Of a DNA stretch of 64,000 nt, positions 20,094-31,245 are shown piece after piece. The position numbers were made by a program, and so were the translations under genes. This DNA comes from Phytophthora colocasiae (Eukaryota; Oomycota; Peronosporomycetes; Peronosporales; Peronosporaceae), in NCBI GenBank assembly GCA_018806915.1, contig JAGKQI010000031.1:1364001-1428000 (forward strand), given 5' to 3'. The notes beneath the pieces were generated by a model. It was not told the origin of the DNA. It saw only the letters and a program-made list of their open reading frames with translations, and searched no databases. How positions within the stretch are numbered: position 1 is the stretch's first letter; the number at the start of each line of letters is the position of its first letter.

Positions 20094-20796
20094 CCCAAAG
20101 CGCCGAAATGTTGAATGAGAAAAAAAATGGAATAATCTTTAAGTATTTTGTCCGGGTAGAACTGACGGGTTCATTTGCACTTCAGTAAATTAACTTCAAA
20201 AAATAGGGACATTGTTTTCAGGACAAAATTGCACGGATAATGCATTTGTGGTAGACGTCACTTACGATATGTTAGCATATATCTTGTTTTAAGCCGCCTT
20301 ATCACCTGCGGATATGGCGGGTACATAATACTATATTGGTAGACGTCTATTGCTGCAGTTCGGCCTGAATAACATAACACCAAACCTGTCATGTCATGAC
20401 ACGCTAAATAGCAGGGTTCGTACTGTACACTCATACCTGTCAACTTGCCAAATTCTTGCGTCTGAACTTGAGTTATCGAGATTTCGAAATGAGGGCTTGA
20501 GGATGAAAGAAAGGGGGAGGAGGGGTGTTATGTTTCATAAATTCCAACTTTCATAAATTTGATGTACGGTTTTTTATTCGCACGTAAACTATTTTTACAG
20601 TAACTACTCATTAAGGTACGATTCTACTCGGTGACGCGAACCAGTTCTATGATTTTGACCTGTAATATCGTGTAAATTCACGTTTTATAGGCTGACTAGT
20701 TAATTTTCTGCCTGGTGACGGCAATTTGTAGGCCATTCGTTTCAACAACTGGCTGCGGCTAGCTCATCGACAACCCATTGCATTTTTCGCCAGCAA

Positions 20797-21745
20797 TGGC
20801 ACGCGGCAAGCGGCCCAAGATTAACCCGTTAAAGTGAACCAATTCAAGCGTACCAACGTCACCTATGAATTTCGCCACAGAGTACTAGAATATTTTACTA
20901 CACACACTATTGAGAAGGCCCTGGACAAGTTCTTTTCCGAGCTTAACCCCAAGGCCTGCGAAATCGCTAGGAAAGACATCTACTACTGGCGGTAGCATCG
21001 CACCAAAGTCACCGCCTCTAACAGCACAACCAAGACTTCGGAAGGCATCCATCCCAAAGATGCCCGCCATCTTCCGGACCGACTCAAACTGAGAGTCGGT
21101 CAAGTGAGGAAACTCACTTCGATCCATGGTGGCCAACTATTTCTGGCCACAGAGGATTCAGGTAATCAATCTACCCGCGTAGGCGTAGGATTGACTACAA
21201 GTACTACCAAGTGTGACGGGGGTCACACAGCACTTCACACAGAGGAAGGCTTTGGGGAAACTAACTAAAGTTAGGTAGATTTAAGACTGAATATATAATA
21301 GATACTTATTAGCTTGGACTGCAATACAAACTAAAAGATATCTATAGTGAAACCTATATAGAAGGTGATAGGTGGCTGCGGAGCCACCCACCACGTGTCA
21401 CCATGATGTGTGACACACCAAATGTATCCACTTCGGAAGAGTGACCAAAGCCACTCTTCAATGTAACCCCGTTACACTGAATTACAGCTCGTCAAGTGGG
21501 TGAATAAATATCGAGAATTTGGGGCTCCTGTGTCTGCTCTTATGCTGCATTTCAAGGCGCTCGACATTGCTGAGCAGATTGGACTCAGAAGAAGTTTGCT
21601 GCGTCATGAGCATGCCGGAATGGGTTTATCAAGCGTCACAGACTTACCTTTAGAGCGCGGACCAGACAGGACCAAAAGTCACCGGAAGTGTCGCGAAGTC
21701 TGTGAAACTTTGGTCGCGGAGCAGGTGGCGTATAGTGAACCCTAG
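20797..21745 (+). pseudogene. CENP-B/Tc5-type transposase N-terminal region, interrupted
   Basis: Begins MARGKRPKINPLK, then after an in-frame stop RTNVTYEFRHRVLEYF and ELNPKACEIARKDIYYWR, a helix-turn-helix type start. After about 320 bp of unrelated sequence the protein resumes as VKWVNKYREFGAPVSALML and NGFIKRHRLTFRARTRQ, the second DNA-binding half seen in pogo/Tc5-type transposases. The catalytic part is missing. At least two in-frame stops and a frame change are present. Confidence 0.6.
21212..21476. repeat. Possible solo LTR or MITE with palindromic ends
   Basis: The sequence between the two transposase halves starts in a palindrome (GTGTGAC-GGGG-GTCACAC, 21211-21228) and ends in another (TGTAAC-CCC-GTTACA, 21462-21476), with TG...CA outer bases. 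That is consistent with a short LTR, but the flanking 5 bp do not match, so the boundaries are tentative. A related palindrome (TGTAACCTCGTTACA) occurs near 22363. Confidence 0.35.
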
Positions 21746-22329
21746 CTATACGACAACTGAAAAGTGGTTTTCAGAGTCGTACAACGTAGGTGGGCGTGTG
21801 GTACGTTGCGGTATCCTCGTGGGTTCGTTGTCTTGGGAATATATCCTCGCCGGAGTCTGAGAGACCCAGGTGAAGAGAAGTTGGGGTTTCTTGGGGGGGG
21901 GGGGGGGGTCTGTAGTTGTAATGGGTCTACTTAGACCTATTAGGTGGCGTACTCGTGCGCTTACGTGTATGAGGAGCGTGTAATTTGAATATACTTAATT
22001 TAAGTATACTTATTTAAATACGTATAATTAAATCAAATATAACAAAATAAGACTGCAAAATACCGTAAAATGAGAACTGTTATTGAATTTTGCGCAAGCC
22101 AATTATGGACCTCCTAAAATTGTTTGTTATCTATTTCTAAAGGGTCTGCCAACGTGTGGTAGGCAAAAACTCTGCTCAGTGATTGGTAGAAATCCGTTGC
22201 TTTCTACCAATAATATGCACAAATGCACACGAACCACCCAATAATGTGGTTCGCCCATGTAGCCATTGGTGTATACAGCACACCAAGGTCTGAGACCCAT
22301 TTCCAACCTCTAACAGTTATCCTAACTGT
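21746..22329. other. Gene-free stretch with G homopolymer
   Basis: No supported gene. It holds an uninterrupted G run of about 17 bases near 21891 and an AT-rich block at 21980-22080. Short inverted motifs (TTGGTAGAAA / TTTCTACCAA) are at 22183-22210. Confidence 0.5.
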
Positions 22330-23745
22330 TAGAGTTACAAGTGATACAACCACTAGTACGTGTAACCTCGTTACAGTAGTCGAAATTCAGGAGCGTTCGG
22401 GAGTCGGAATCTCTGGAAACCAAATAGGTTCCCAGGAAGTCGATACTCGGAGAGAGATTTGTCACCACAGAAAAGTATGATATCGGTGTCTGAATATCAC
22501 AAATCCACAACTGAGACACTTGACTTTCAGAGATAACAACAAATATACAGAGTTCTGGAATATGCAAATATATACAGCCGTTCTTATTCTTTCTGGGCCC
22601 TTGAACGGTGGGCTAATACTCCAGGTCAACTAGGGACGTGTTACTAGACACCTGGTCGGTCTGGTATCCCTTTACGTTCGCGCACCACCCTTTAATATAG
22701 AGGGAAAATATAAGCCAATACAATCGGCTATATACAACAGTCTATTGCACTCTGAAAACGACTGTCTAGTTTCCAGAGGCTGTCCAAACGAGCAATATGA
22801 AATGGGCTACCGCTAGAGACAAAACAAACGACCCAACTAGGATATGGAATAGGCGGGTCCTCTCAGGTCTCTACGTTACCTGATCTCCACCTAAGGGGAT
22901 TGAAGTCGTGGAGATAACACGGCGTACTTGTTGGACGCAGTGGCTTGAATACCTGTCAAGCGGACTTGCGCAGTAGCAAGCAAATTGAACTCTATTTATC
23001 GTTTTATCTTTCACATAACTCTCATATCTTTCTAGTATCTCTCTTCTTCTTGTCGTCTTTTGCGTCCTTTATGCAGTCAGTCTTCGTATCTCAGGTACTC
23101 TTGGTCTTTGTATGCATCAGGTATCTTGACTTGGTCTCAGAGTCTGGTATCCTGGTTTTCAGAGTCTGAAATCACTTGGGTTTCAGAGTCTGAAGTCACT
23201 TGGTTGCCAGAGTCTTGGTCACTTAGAGTGGGGAACACCAGAGTCAAGAGCAGGAAATCATAGTACGGAGCACCAACGTTTCAACGTGCACGAAGTTCTT
23301 GAGGGTTTGCGCGGATGCGCGATACTTGGCTCTTCGGGTAAGTAATGTAGATCCTTGAACCATCATCGTCGCGCTGGACGGTAACGGGATGAGTCTCTCA
23401 GAGATACATTCTTCTGAGAGACTTTCCGCCAGGAATTAAGCACCCATCGTCGGGGTAAGTCCGGTGACCAGAGAGGGTGTATTTGACATTCAGAATTGTG
23501 CACACTCTGAAGTACACTTCTGTAGGTTTATCCACAATCTTCCAAAGATGTCGCACGGGTGCGGCCGCGTTCCAAACTCCCCCTCAGTTAGAATCCATAG
23601 CATAACCAATCACATCGTAACGTAATATCCACCTGTCGCTCGAAATAGCATTATATCAACCGCCCCTCCTGGTCACGATCCGTCAGGGCGGAACTTTCTC
23701 CAAACTGTGTATCATGGCCAGATCTATCAGACACTCTGATAGACG
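22330..23745 (-). mobile_element. Reverse-oriented 3' end of the gypsy family (degenerate LTR plus polypurine tract)
   Basis: The reverse complement of 22330-23658 is a diverged copy of the LTR at 30456-32296. It shares the TATCTGGTCACC-type blocks, the GTCTCTCAGA hairpin, the segment ending TTTCATATTG, and the 3' part with GACTCCC-x-CGCTCCTG. At 23659-23670 is the complement of the polypurine tract AGGAGGGGCGG, and 23671-23745 matches the sequence just before the 3' LTR of the full element (CAGTTTGGAGAAAGTTCCGC). It is therefore the 3' end of a second insertion in the opposite direction, truncated upstream. The LTR's distal boundary is uncertain. Divergence is much greater than between the LTRs of the full element, so this copy is older. 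Confidence 0.8.
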
Positions 23746-24290
23746 GTTTTCAGAGCGATTATCTCTGTACTTTGGTGCAAGCCGAATGTTCGTGAATGTA
23801 CTTCATAATGTTCTTCTTCATAGCCCCTGCTTTTCGAAGCTCATTCGCAGTTTTAATCACGTCGTATTCCTGTTCGCAGGGTATTGGTCCAATTTCCGCT
23901 TGCTGAAGTGGTGGTTGTGTGATAATCGAGCTGAGGTCACTCGTAAAGTGAATTTAGGACTATCGAAATGCCCAACTTGGGCACAGACGTTGACCTACAC
24001 AAAACATACAAAATAACTAAATGAGCACAAACAGTTCCCAAGTGAGCCAAACTGTTCACACGTGACTCCAAGTGTAAGTGGTCCAAACGACACCATAATG
24101 CTAATACGAGTTTCACACTGCAGTGATCTGGAATGTTGGCGTTTTCGTTCGCCTTGGTCATGTGAGTTGTACGTCCCTGCACATAATAGTCTTCGCGTAG
24201 TTTCCCCAGGTTTCAGGCACAAGCGGTACTTTTGATTTAGACGTTCGGGTCCTTTTGTTTCGATCAGCAACCTTGTTGTTTGTACGCACC
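23746..24290 (-). pseudogene. MULE N-terminal zinc-finger fragment
   Basis: Minus-strand reading gives pieces such as VPETWGNYAKTIMC followed by VIKTANELRKAGAMKKNIMK and YIHEHSACTKVQ. This order resembles the FAR1/FLYWCH-like N-terminus of oomycete MULE transposases. Frame changes and stops are frequent. The reverse gypsy copy abuts it at about 23745 and probably interrupted it. Confidence 0.45.
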
Positions 24291-24539
24291 CGAAACGCTA
24301 TAAACAACACCAAACACATATAAGTTCAAACAATTACAAAGCTACCCTAATCCAAACCACAGTATCTGGAATGCAGGGATGCCTAATACGGCATTTATAC
24401 TGACGGAGCATTCCCCAGCGCCGTAAATTACGCGCTGTCAAAACAACACGAACATAAGTTATCAGCGTAAGAAAATCAAGTATTGCAATAACCTCTGCGC
24501 AAAGTACATGCTAAATCTACAGAGTTCATCATTCATCGC
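24291..24539. other. Gene-free stretch
   Basis: AT-rich, with no coding signal, repeat or structured motif that I can support. Confidence 0.4.
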
Positions 24540-25263
24540 CTAAATGATGACGCCGTCCACTTGTTTACTCGAGAAAGAGAATTTTCTCGAGTGTATACGG
24601 GCGAGGCGATGCCGTTCGTGGCTATACGTAATTCTGGCGAGACTAGAAAAGCGCCCCACGATGTTGGAAGCTGGCGGGATCAAGTTGAGTAGCGTGTACG
24701 CCTGCGTTTTTGTGGCTCGCTTCCGCTTGCGTTCGAGTGGGTCTTCAAACAAGACCTCTTTGATCTCATCGTCACTTTCCTAGTCACTGACCTCAAACCG
24801 CTGAAGTACAGCCCTTTGATTCCGCGAAAGGTTGGCTGTGTCTCTAGCCAGCACCATCGCACACGCTATCTCAAATTCAGGAGAGTGTACGATATCGGCT
24901 TGGGGCGCTGTATTAACATAAAACAGATTAGAAGGTGCCAATATATAGTCTAAAATGGACCAAAACTGACACAAGTATCTGTAGCACTTACATGAGACCG
25001 TCCAACCACACGCGAGCATCCAGCATGGTGATTCCTTGAGCCTGCGGCGCCTTACTTACATTTTCCACTCGACTGAGCTCCGCATGAAGACCGCGCAAGC
25101 GCATCACTAACCGTGTACTTAGGCGGATCTCGGCGATCTCGTCATCATCGACTGGGATGAACTCGGCTATTCGAAAATAGCGCTCAACCATTGCATATAC
25201 CAAGCCCCAGCGAGTGTTCTGTCGCAAAATAGGCCGTAGACGTGTTTTGAAACTTTCATTCAA
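24540..25263 (-). pseudogene. hAT transposase C-terminal region with intron
   Basis: Two coding segments are joined by an 84-bp intron with a canonical GTAAGT donor and TACAG acceptor (24908-24991). The first (25263 to 24992) ends DARVWLDGL. The second continues QADIVHSPEFEIACAMVLAR. After one TAG comes the hAT dimerisation region LLNLIPPASNIVGRFSSLAR and ITYSHERHRL. The pattern PPxSNIVxRFxSxAR is characteristic of the C-terminal dimerisation domain of hAT transposases of the BED-finger type. The N-terminal zinc finger and most of the catalytic domain are missing. Confidence 0.7.
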
Positions 25264-25532
25264 AATAGATATTTTAGTATAAAAAATGACACAAACAACG
25301 CGGTCAAAAATAAAAAATATCTTATCGAAGGACGGCTGCGTAGTTCAATGGCTTCATCTTCGCATCAGTGTCTGGATAACTACCAAATCGTCTTCATAGT
25401 CACTTAGTTAGTGCTGCACTGACGATGTCGAAGCTTGCAATCGTGAATGTAGGCTAGCGGTTCGATGTCTCCCATCTCAGCAGCGATCATCCATTGGATC
25501 ATTGGCATCTTTGATTGTGCTCGTTATAGGAG

Positions 25533-26063
25533 ATGAATGTGACCATGAATCGCAAGGCACCGTCCATAGCTCAGGCTAGTAAGAAGGCTCGTCTCATTGT
25601 CGAAGAAGCGATCCGGAGAAGAGGAGCGACGGAAGGAAAAAGAGGAGCGATAAAGAGCGCCGCCTCGCGCGTTTACCTATATAGATTGCAAAGAGGTCTG
25701 GAAGCTTTTGAACAAGATGCTCGGTGGTAAGGCGTGGTAGGAAGGATGGAAGCACGCCGTTTTCAGTAGTGGAGTTCGAGTCGCTTCTGAAGAGGTTCCG
25801 CTATGATAAGGAAGTGGAACAGGGGGCGTTCATTGATTTGCTCACTGGCGAAACAGCAACAACATCTGTGAGCGATGCTACTTTGGACTGTGCTGCTAGA
25901 AATGAAGAAATGGGCGTACAAGGAGTCTGAATGCAATGAGGCGACGCGGGTACAGGTCATGAGCGCCATCTTCGAACACGTGGTCGGCATGTTCAAGGAG
26001 GTCGACCTTGAGCTGGACCCAAATGATCGTACTCGACTACACATTCAGTCGAAGATCATGTGA
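25533..26063 (+). pseudogene. Unrecognised transposon-type coding fragments
   Basis: Three short frames follow one another on the plus strand: MNVTMNRKAPSIAQASKKAR (25533), a middle frame with SVVEFESLLKRFRYDKEVEQ, and MLLWTVLLEMKKWAYKESEC ending at 26063. Composition is Lys/Arg/Glu-rich and helical. I do not recognise the family. The last part lies in the first copy of the tandem duplication that starts at 26001. Confidence 0.35.
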
Positions 26064-26912
26064 CCGCAAATGGTTTCGTATCACGCGCGGCATGAAGACG
26101 GTCTGTATCTTCGAAGCGAAGAAACAAAATTTCGAGCAGGGCTCAGCGCAGACCATTTTCGGTGTAGAGGCGGCCGTGGACAATGATGAGGAGGGGTTCT
26201 CGTCAAGGACGGCTCCGTTTTTTCTATTGTAATTTTTCTAATGTCAAATTTAATAGTACGACTCACGCGAACGCTGACAAGCTCGGCATCAAAACACATG
26301 TCACATTGCTCAAGTAGCGCCAGTTCGGCTGTTTTGACTCCGTTTTTCGCTGTCTTGTGCAGACCACTCAAAATATTTACACTAGGAAATTGTAAAGACA
26401 AAGGTTTGGCCCCTTTTTCAACTGCTTTTAGAAGCCGTGCATTTGACCATTTCAAGAAGGTCGACCTTGAGCTGGACCCAAATGATCGTACTCGACTACA
26501 CATTCAGTCGAAGATCATGTGACCGCAAATGGTTTCGTATCACGCGCGGCATGAAGACGGTCTGTATCTTCGAAGCGAAGAAACAAAATTTCGAGCAGGG
26601 CTCAGCGCAGACCATTTTCGGTGTAGAGGCGGCCGTGGACAATGATGAGGAGGGGTTCTCGTCAAGGACGGCTCCGTTTTTTCTATTGTAATTTTTCTAA
26701 TGTCAAATTTAATAGTACGACTCACGCGAACGCTGACAAGCTCGGCATCAAAACACATGTCACATTGCTCAAGTAGCGCCAGTTCGGCTGTTTTGACTCC
26801 GTTTTTCGCTGTCTTGTGCAGACCACTCAAAATATTTACACTAGGAAATTGTCAAGACAAAGGTTTGGCCCCGTTTTCAACTGCTTTTAGAAGCCATGCA
26901 TTTGACCATTTC
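26001..26912 (+). repeat. 459-bp tandem duplication, two near-identical units
   Basis: Unit 1 begins GTCGACCTTGAGCTGGACCC at 26001; unit 2 begins with the same bases at 26460. The copies differ at only a handful of bases, for example TTGTAAAGAC/TTGTCAAGAC, CCCCTTTTT/CCCCGTTTT and GCCGTGC/GCCATGC. The second unit runs into a C-rich tract at about 26913. Near-identity implies a recent duplication, or an assembly artefact. Confidence 0.9.
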
Positions 26913-26962
26913 CCGCCCCCCCCCCCCTCTCCCTCCCCCTCCCCCCCCTTCCTTCCTTGCCG
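26913..26962. repeat. Polypyrimidine (C-rich) tract
   Basis: About 50 bases almost entirely C and T, including a run of 12-13 C. It starts exactly where the second duplication unit ends. Confidence 0.9.
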
Positions 26963-27079
26963 CATCTCCCATCCATCATGTTCACCTGCACCAGCCACCA
27001 CTACCCTGACAACAACACGCTGCACTACTGAGACGGCCGACGAGATGGGTGCGGTGCGGTGGTGTTAGAGCGGGAGATG

Positions 27080-28025
27080 TTATGCCCCTGCTGTCAAAAA
27101 CCCCTGCGCTTGCGCGGGTCGATCTTGGCGTTGCTATCGCAAGAAAAAAAAAACGATAACGGTAAAGAATTTAGCCATAGCCTATGAACTAATACGTGGT
27201 TTGCTAACATGAAGCTGTCGTTAGCGTAAGCCAATCGCCTACTCTGTGCGTGGTGCATGTGCTTGCCCCATGCACAAGCTGCTGAGATCGCAGAGGTCTC
27301 AGAAACCACCGTGCATGAGTGGTTTGCTTTCATACGCTGCCTCTGGTCGAAGCAGTTAACAAGGGATCATTTTCAGGTAAGTTTTGTGTGTATGTGTGTG
27401 TGTTGTTTTACATTTTTTGTCAAAATTCTAACCTAATTTTGATTGTATTAGATTAGTTGTGTCGGCCTCATAGTTGAAATTGATGAAACTAGTCTAAAAA
27501 AGTAGAGCAAGCACCGTCGCTACCCTGACTTCTGGCTCTTCAGCAGCGTAAATCGTTTGACGGGCCTGTGGTTTGGCCGTTTTGTCGACAACAGGACTCA
27601 ACAGAATATTTTTCCTATAATTCGGCAGTTTATTAAGCCTGGGTAAGTTTTGCTATTTTTTGTCTGTGCTATTATTATGTTGCCTACATTTTTTTTGTAG
27701 TACCACAATATTTTCTGACATGTATGCTACCTACGTAACGGAAAGGAAAACGAGGCGCGGAACGCGCATTCAAACCCTCGCCAACAACCCATCTCTGGCT
27801 GATATGCACTATACGCATTAGTTTGTTAACCATTCCGAACACTATGTTGACCCGGAAACAGCCACTCACACGAACACAATTGAAGGCCGAAGATAAAAAG
27901 TCATATCAAGGCAATGGGAGAAATGTCCAAGAGCGAGCTAAACGGCCATCTAGACGAGTATATCTGGCACACCTGGTACTTTCCGCGCAAAGCTTCAACT
28001 GCTCAAATTATGAGTATGTTGTAAA
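27080..28025 (+). pseudogene. Merlin/IS1595-like DDE transposase with two introns
   Basis: A zinc-ribbon-like start (MLCPCCQK...WRCYRK) is followed by a helix-turn-helix block, AAEIAEVSETTVHEWFAFIR. A GTAAGT intron begins at 27377. Next is the first Asp in IVEIDETSLKK, then YPDFWLFSSVNRLTGLWFGR. A second intron (27643-27700, GTAAGT...TTGTAG) rejoins the frame at the second Asp (IFSDMYATYV). Later come FVNHSEHYVDPETATHTNTI with the catalytic Glu in TIEG, and SELNGHLDEYIWHTWYF. This order is that of IS1595/ISXO2-type transposases, whose eukaryotic counterpart is the Merlin superfamily. All DDE residues remain. Three in-frame stops and a frameshift after EGR inactivate the copy. Confidence 0.8.
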
Positions 28026-28084
28026 GTACCACGGTGCATGAATAAGAAAAACAAAATTTGATATTTGACATTAGAAAAATTACA

Positions 28085-28840
28085 ATAGAAAAAACGGACC
28101 CGTGGTATCTACGTACGCTGGCTGGCGCTACTTATAGCGCACGGATGAGTCTACTGAGATGTTTAAAGACACCATTGTGGAAGACAACTTGCTTGCTGAT
28201 GTGAAGCGAGTGGCCGGGCGTCTGTATGCGATGCTGACAGAGTGAAAAAATGAGAAAGGCCTCGTGCGTGCGTGCCCCGTGATTATTGTCAGCTTCGTTT
28301 ATGAGTGGTGTCATAGCCAAGAGGGGGGAGCCTGACACTAGCTGTTGATGAAACGATTAAGGACGAGATGCCGGAACAGTTTGGCGTCATCATTGACGGC
28401 TGGTCTCACGCATTCACGCATTTGAGCATTTCCTTGCGGTGTTTGCATGCTATGAAGTGGACGGTACGACGCCCCCCCCCCTCCTCTAGGAGTAACACAC
28501 GGCTCTCGGCGTCGTATTAACCCTTAGTTAGATATTGGTGTTAATCTCGTCTATCCATTGGCTGAATAACGCTGATTTCGTGTCCTGAAGAGTGTCCTGC
28601 AAAATCCGTCTAAGAATCATTTTAAGGACGACCTGCAAATTAACAGTGAGAGCAATAGCTCGGAGGGCGAAGCGCTGGTGATCGTCGCGCTCCTTGCTGG
28701 CGAGGAAAAAGGTGCACCGCCTTAACTGTTCGACTCCACTCTACAGTCGACATATTCCGTGTGGTGTGACAAGTTTCGGTTCGAAAAGAACGATAATTTT
28801 CAGCTTGTTGAATACTTTGGCCTAGAAGACCCCATTTCCA
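28085..28840 (+). pseudogene. hAT transposase core fragment
   Basis: Plus-strand pieces include ADVKRVAGRLYAMLTE and then IKDEMPEQFGVIIDGWSHAF, the region around the first catalytic Asp in hAT transposases (E-Q-F-x-x-x-x-D-G-W-S). A run of C near 28475 and several stops follow. The rest to 28840 is only weakly coding. It may derive from the same kind of element as the C-terminal piece at 24540-25263, but the two are on opposite strands. Confidence 0.6.
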
Positions 28841-28849
28841 ACAATCCAA

Positions 28850-29096
28850 CGGTACTGCATCTCAGCCCTCGAAGCCCACTCTATTTCCCTGTGACTCATG
28901 TCATACCCTGCCCGTTTGAGCGGAATTATGTCAGCTAAAGCAGCCTCTCGGCGTTCAGCTTCACGCTTCTCTTTCTCACTCTTGTCTTCTATTTGCTGCG
29001 CATGTCTGTCAAGCTAAAACATTACATTAGGCTAGACGCTTGAGGGAAGATGAAAATACACAACCCACTCACCAAAATAACGCAGTCAGTAAGCAG

Positions 29097-29167
<71 letters not shown>

Positions 29168-29522
29168 GTAGTGTTCGGCTGTGCCTGAGGCTCGCAACGA
29201 TTCCAGCTCCTCGCGGTTAAAAACATCAACAAGGGTGTTGAATCAGTGCCGACACGCTCTAGCGTCCGCTGTGCGCGTTGGAATTGCAGCCATCACTCGC
29301 GGCTAGCTTAACGCTGAACAACGCTGTCTGTGTTTCCTAGTGGTAAGCAGCCCACGGCGCGTGCTTCGGTGCCCCTTTCAGCAGAATGACGTCGCTGGAG
29401 GGCAGAAAGCGAAAAGGCTTATTTTTATCTCCGCTGATTGCCGCTCTCAACGATGCTGGAAGGGCCCTCTCTTGCGACCGGGTCCGAGGCGTGGGCCGAG
29501 GTGTTGTTTCCTTCTGCGCCAT
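28850..29522 (-). pseudogene. SANT-like protein interrupted by a (GA)n expansion
   Basis: Minus strand from MAQKETTPRPTPRT (29522): FRFLPSSDVILLKGAPKHAP, a frame change, then LVDVFNREELESLRASGTAE, all typical of a Phytophthora SANT-like repeat family. A 66-bp GA microsatellite follows directly and then KLLTDCVIL, a GTGAGT intron and the coiled coil HAQQIEDKSEKEKREAERRE. The microsatellite sits inside what should be one exon. The coiled-coil end is intact to about 28860. Confidence 0.6.
29098..29165. repeat. (TC)n microsatellite, about 66 bp
   Basis: An almost perfect TC dinucleotide tract, located within the coding exon of the SANT-like pseudogene on the other strand. Confidence 0.95.
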
Positions 29523-29529
29523 CCATCGC

Positions 29530-29904
29530 TCTTCTTACCTCCCCTTAGACCACGTTCTTTGTTATTCCTGTTGACAGTGAGGAGGGATCTGTAGTGAATT
29601 GCACGTGCCGATTTGGCCTGTGAGTACCCTACACTACATGTTCGCGACTCACAAGGCGAATCACTGGCTTGGGCTAGCTGCACAACCTCTCTAATACAGG
29701 ACTGTGTATTCACAAAAAGTCTGTTGACCATACGGGTTTTACGCCTAACCTCATCTTGGAACTCACAAGTGTGAACAGTTAGGTAGCTTCGAACACATCA
29801 TTCGAACAATAAAATGCTGTTCTTGCTCACCACAGTACAGTACAGTGAGCTAACTCGTTCTCCTCGCGCAATAATTTTTAGGTGGAATAGAAGAGTTTTG
29901 CGAG
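29530..29904. other. Gene-free stretch
   Basis: No coding signal that I trust. It contains the direct repeat CAGTACAGTACAGTGAG near 29832. Confidence 0.4.
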
Positions 29905-30455
29905 AGACATTCTGGTGCTGAAGAACTCTGCTGCTCAATATCAATTCCGCATTGAAGAGAACACCGCCCATCATGTTGGCGACAGACGAAGGCTACGAGA
30001 GCGACATGCTCCAGGCCGTGCGTCCACTGACTTTAGGCTTGCGGGGATATCAAAAGCGAGCGTATCAGCTACACCTGTGGCATCAAGCGCAATCTGACGG
30101 AAGCACGACTGTCATCTCAGCAATTTACGCATTTTTGTCAACTGAAGAATCTCCGGAAGAATCGCGTAGGGGCCTTTCAACTTTAATGCGCTGTCGAACT
30201 ACCAATGCGATGAAAAGTTCCGATTATTGAAGCACCAGATTGTGGAACTTGTCAAGTACATTGGCCTGGAAAGAATCCAAAATCGGGGGCGGACCGTAGC
30301 CACTGGAGTTGAGGGACTTTGTGTTGTCTTGTATAAGCTTGCAGTTCCAATACGCTGGGAGAATTTGGAAAGTGGTTTTGAAAGAGATTCTAGTGGGTTG
30401 TCTAACCTTTTCCTGCACGTGATGATGTTCATCGAATTAATGCTTTCCCGGCTAC
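29905..30455 (+). pseudogene. Harbinger-like transposase N-terminal fragment, cut by the gypsy LTR
   Basis: After a leading segment (KRAYQLHLWHQAQSDGS) the frame near 30170-30450 reads LLKHQIVELVKYIGLERIQ, VEGLCVVLYKLAVPIRWENL and LSNLFLHVMMFIELML. This matches the helical N-terminal domain of HARBI1-type transposases. The sequence stops at the first base of the 14.4-kb retrotransposon. The remainder of the gene is not found beyond the other LTR. Confidence 0.6.
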
Positions 30456-30752
30456 TGACACATTGCTAATTACGATTTTACGAGTGGATATGGACGTACG
30501 CTGTGGTGTGATTGGATATACACTGGATTGTGGGAGAAAGGGAGATGTGGGACGAGATTATGTCCCGTGTGACAATATGATGGATCTGTGGAAGAAAACT
30601 GCTGTATATATATTAACCTTCACCTGTACTGCAAAGGGGCCCAAGAGATCAGAAGTGTTCCTCGGAAAAGTGCACAAAACTCCGAGAGACAACAACACTC
30701 AGTCTGATCACCGGACTTTCCCCAACGATGAGTGCCTAAAGGTTGGCAGAAA

Positions 30753-30782
30753 GTCTCTCAGAAGAATGTATCTCTGAGAGAC
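30753..30782. repeat. Conserved hairpin in LTR
   Basis: GTCTCTCAGA (30753-30762) and its exact complement (30773-30782) with a 10-base loop. Versions of it occur in all LTR copies seen, near 23400, 43250 and 46595, so it is under structural constraint or was inherited intact. Confidence 0.8.
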
Positions 30783-30989
30783 CTCATCCCGTTGCCGTCC
30801 TGTGTGACGATGATGGTTCAACGAATACAATTTTACCCACAAGATACCAAGTATCGCGCACCGGACGTAGCGCACCCTGCGCATATCCCAACTGGACTTC
30901 GTGCGTTGCAGCATACGTACTCCGCACCCTGAAAACACTCATGGATTTCTGATATCACGCATGGAAACTCTGATATCACACCATGAAGT

Positions 30990-31245
30990 CTGACGTACAT
31001 GAGTCCGACGTACATGAGTCCGACGAACATGATTCTGGTAAACAAGTCTGATGTGTCCGGCTTATACAAGCAATATTCCAGACATTACCAGTTTCCGATG
31101 AACAGACTCGACGTACAAGACTCCGATGATCAGACCCAAGTGTCACGACTCTGGCATTACGACTCTGATGTACATGATTCCGGAGTACATGGTTCCGATG
31201 AACATGTCTCCGACGCACATGATTCCAGACCCTGACGAACAGGAT
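30990..31245 (+). repeat. Degenerate tandem repeats in LTR (GTCCGACGTACATGA-like)
   Basis: About a dozen imperfect copies of a roughly 15-base unit, consensus GTCYGAYGWACATGA. The 3' LTR has one more full unit and then a short deletion (43560-43622), so the array changes copy number. Confidence 0.8.

Noticed and set aside
20885..21136. Minus-strand ORF of 83 codons
   Set aside because: The plus strand reads a transposase helix-turn-helix block (RTNVTYEFRHRVLEYF) in the same interval, which is the better explanation.
29337..29594. Plus-strand ORFs opposite the SANT-like pseudogene
   Set aside because: The minus strand carries the conserved family pattern (FRFLPSSDVILLK).
29832..29850. CAGTACAGTACAGTGAG repeat as a possible element end
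   Set aside because: Too short and no inverted partner nearby.
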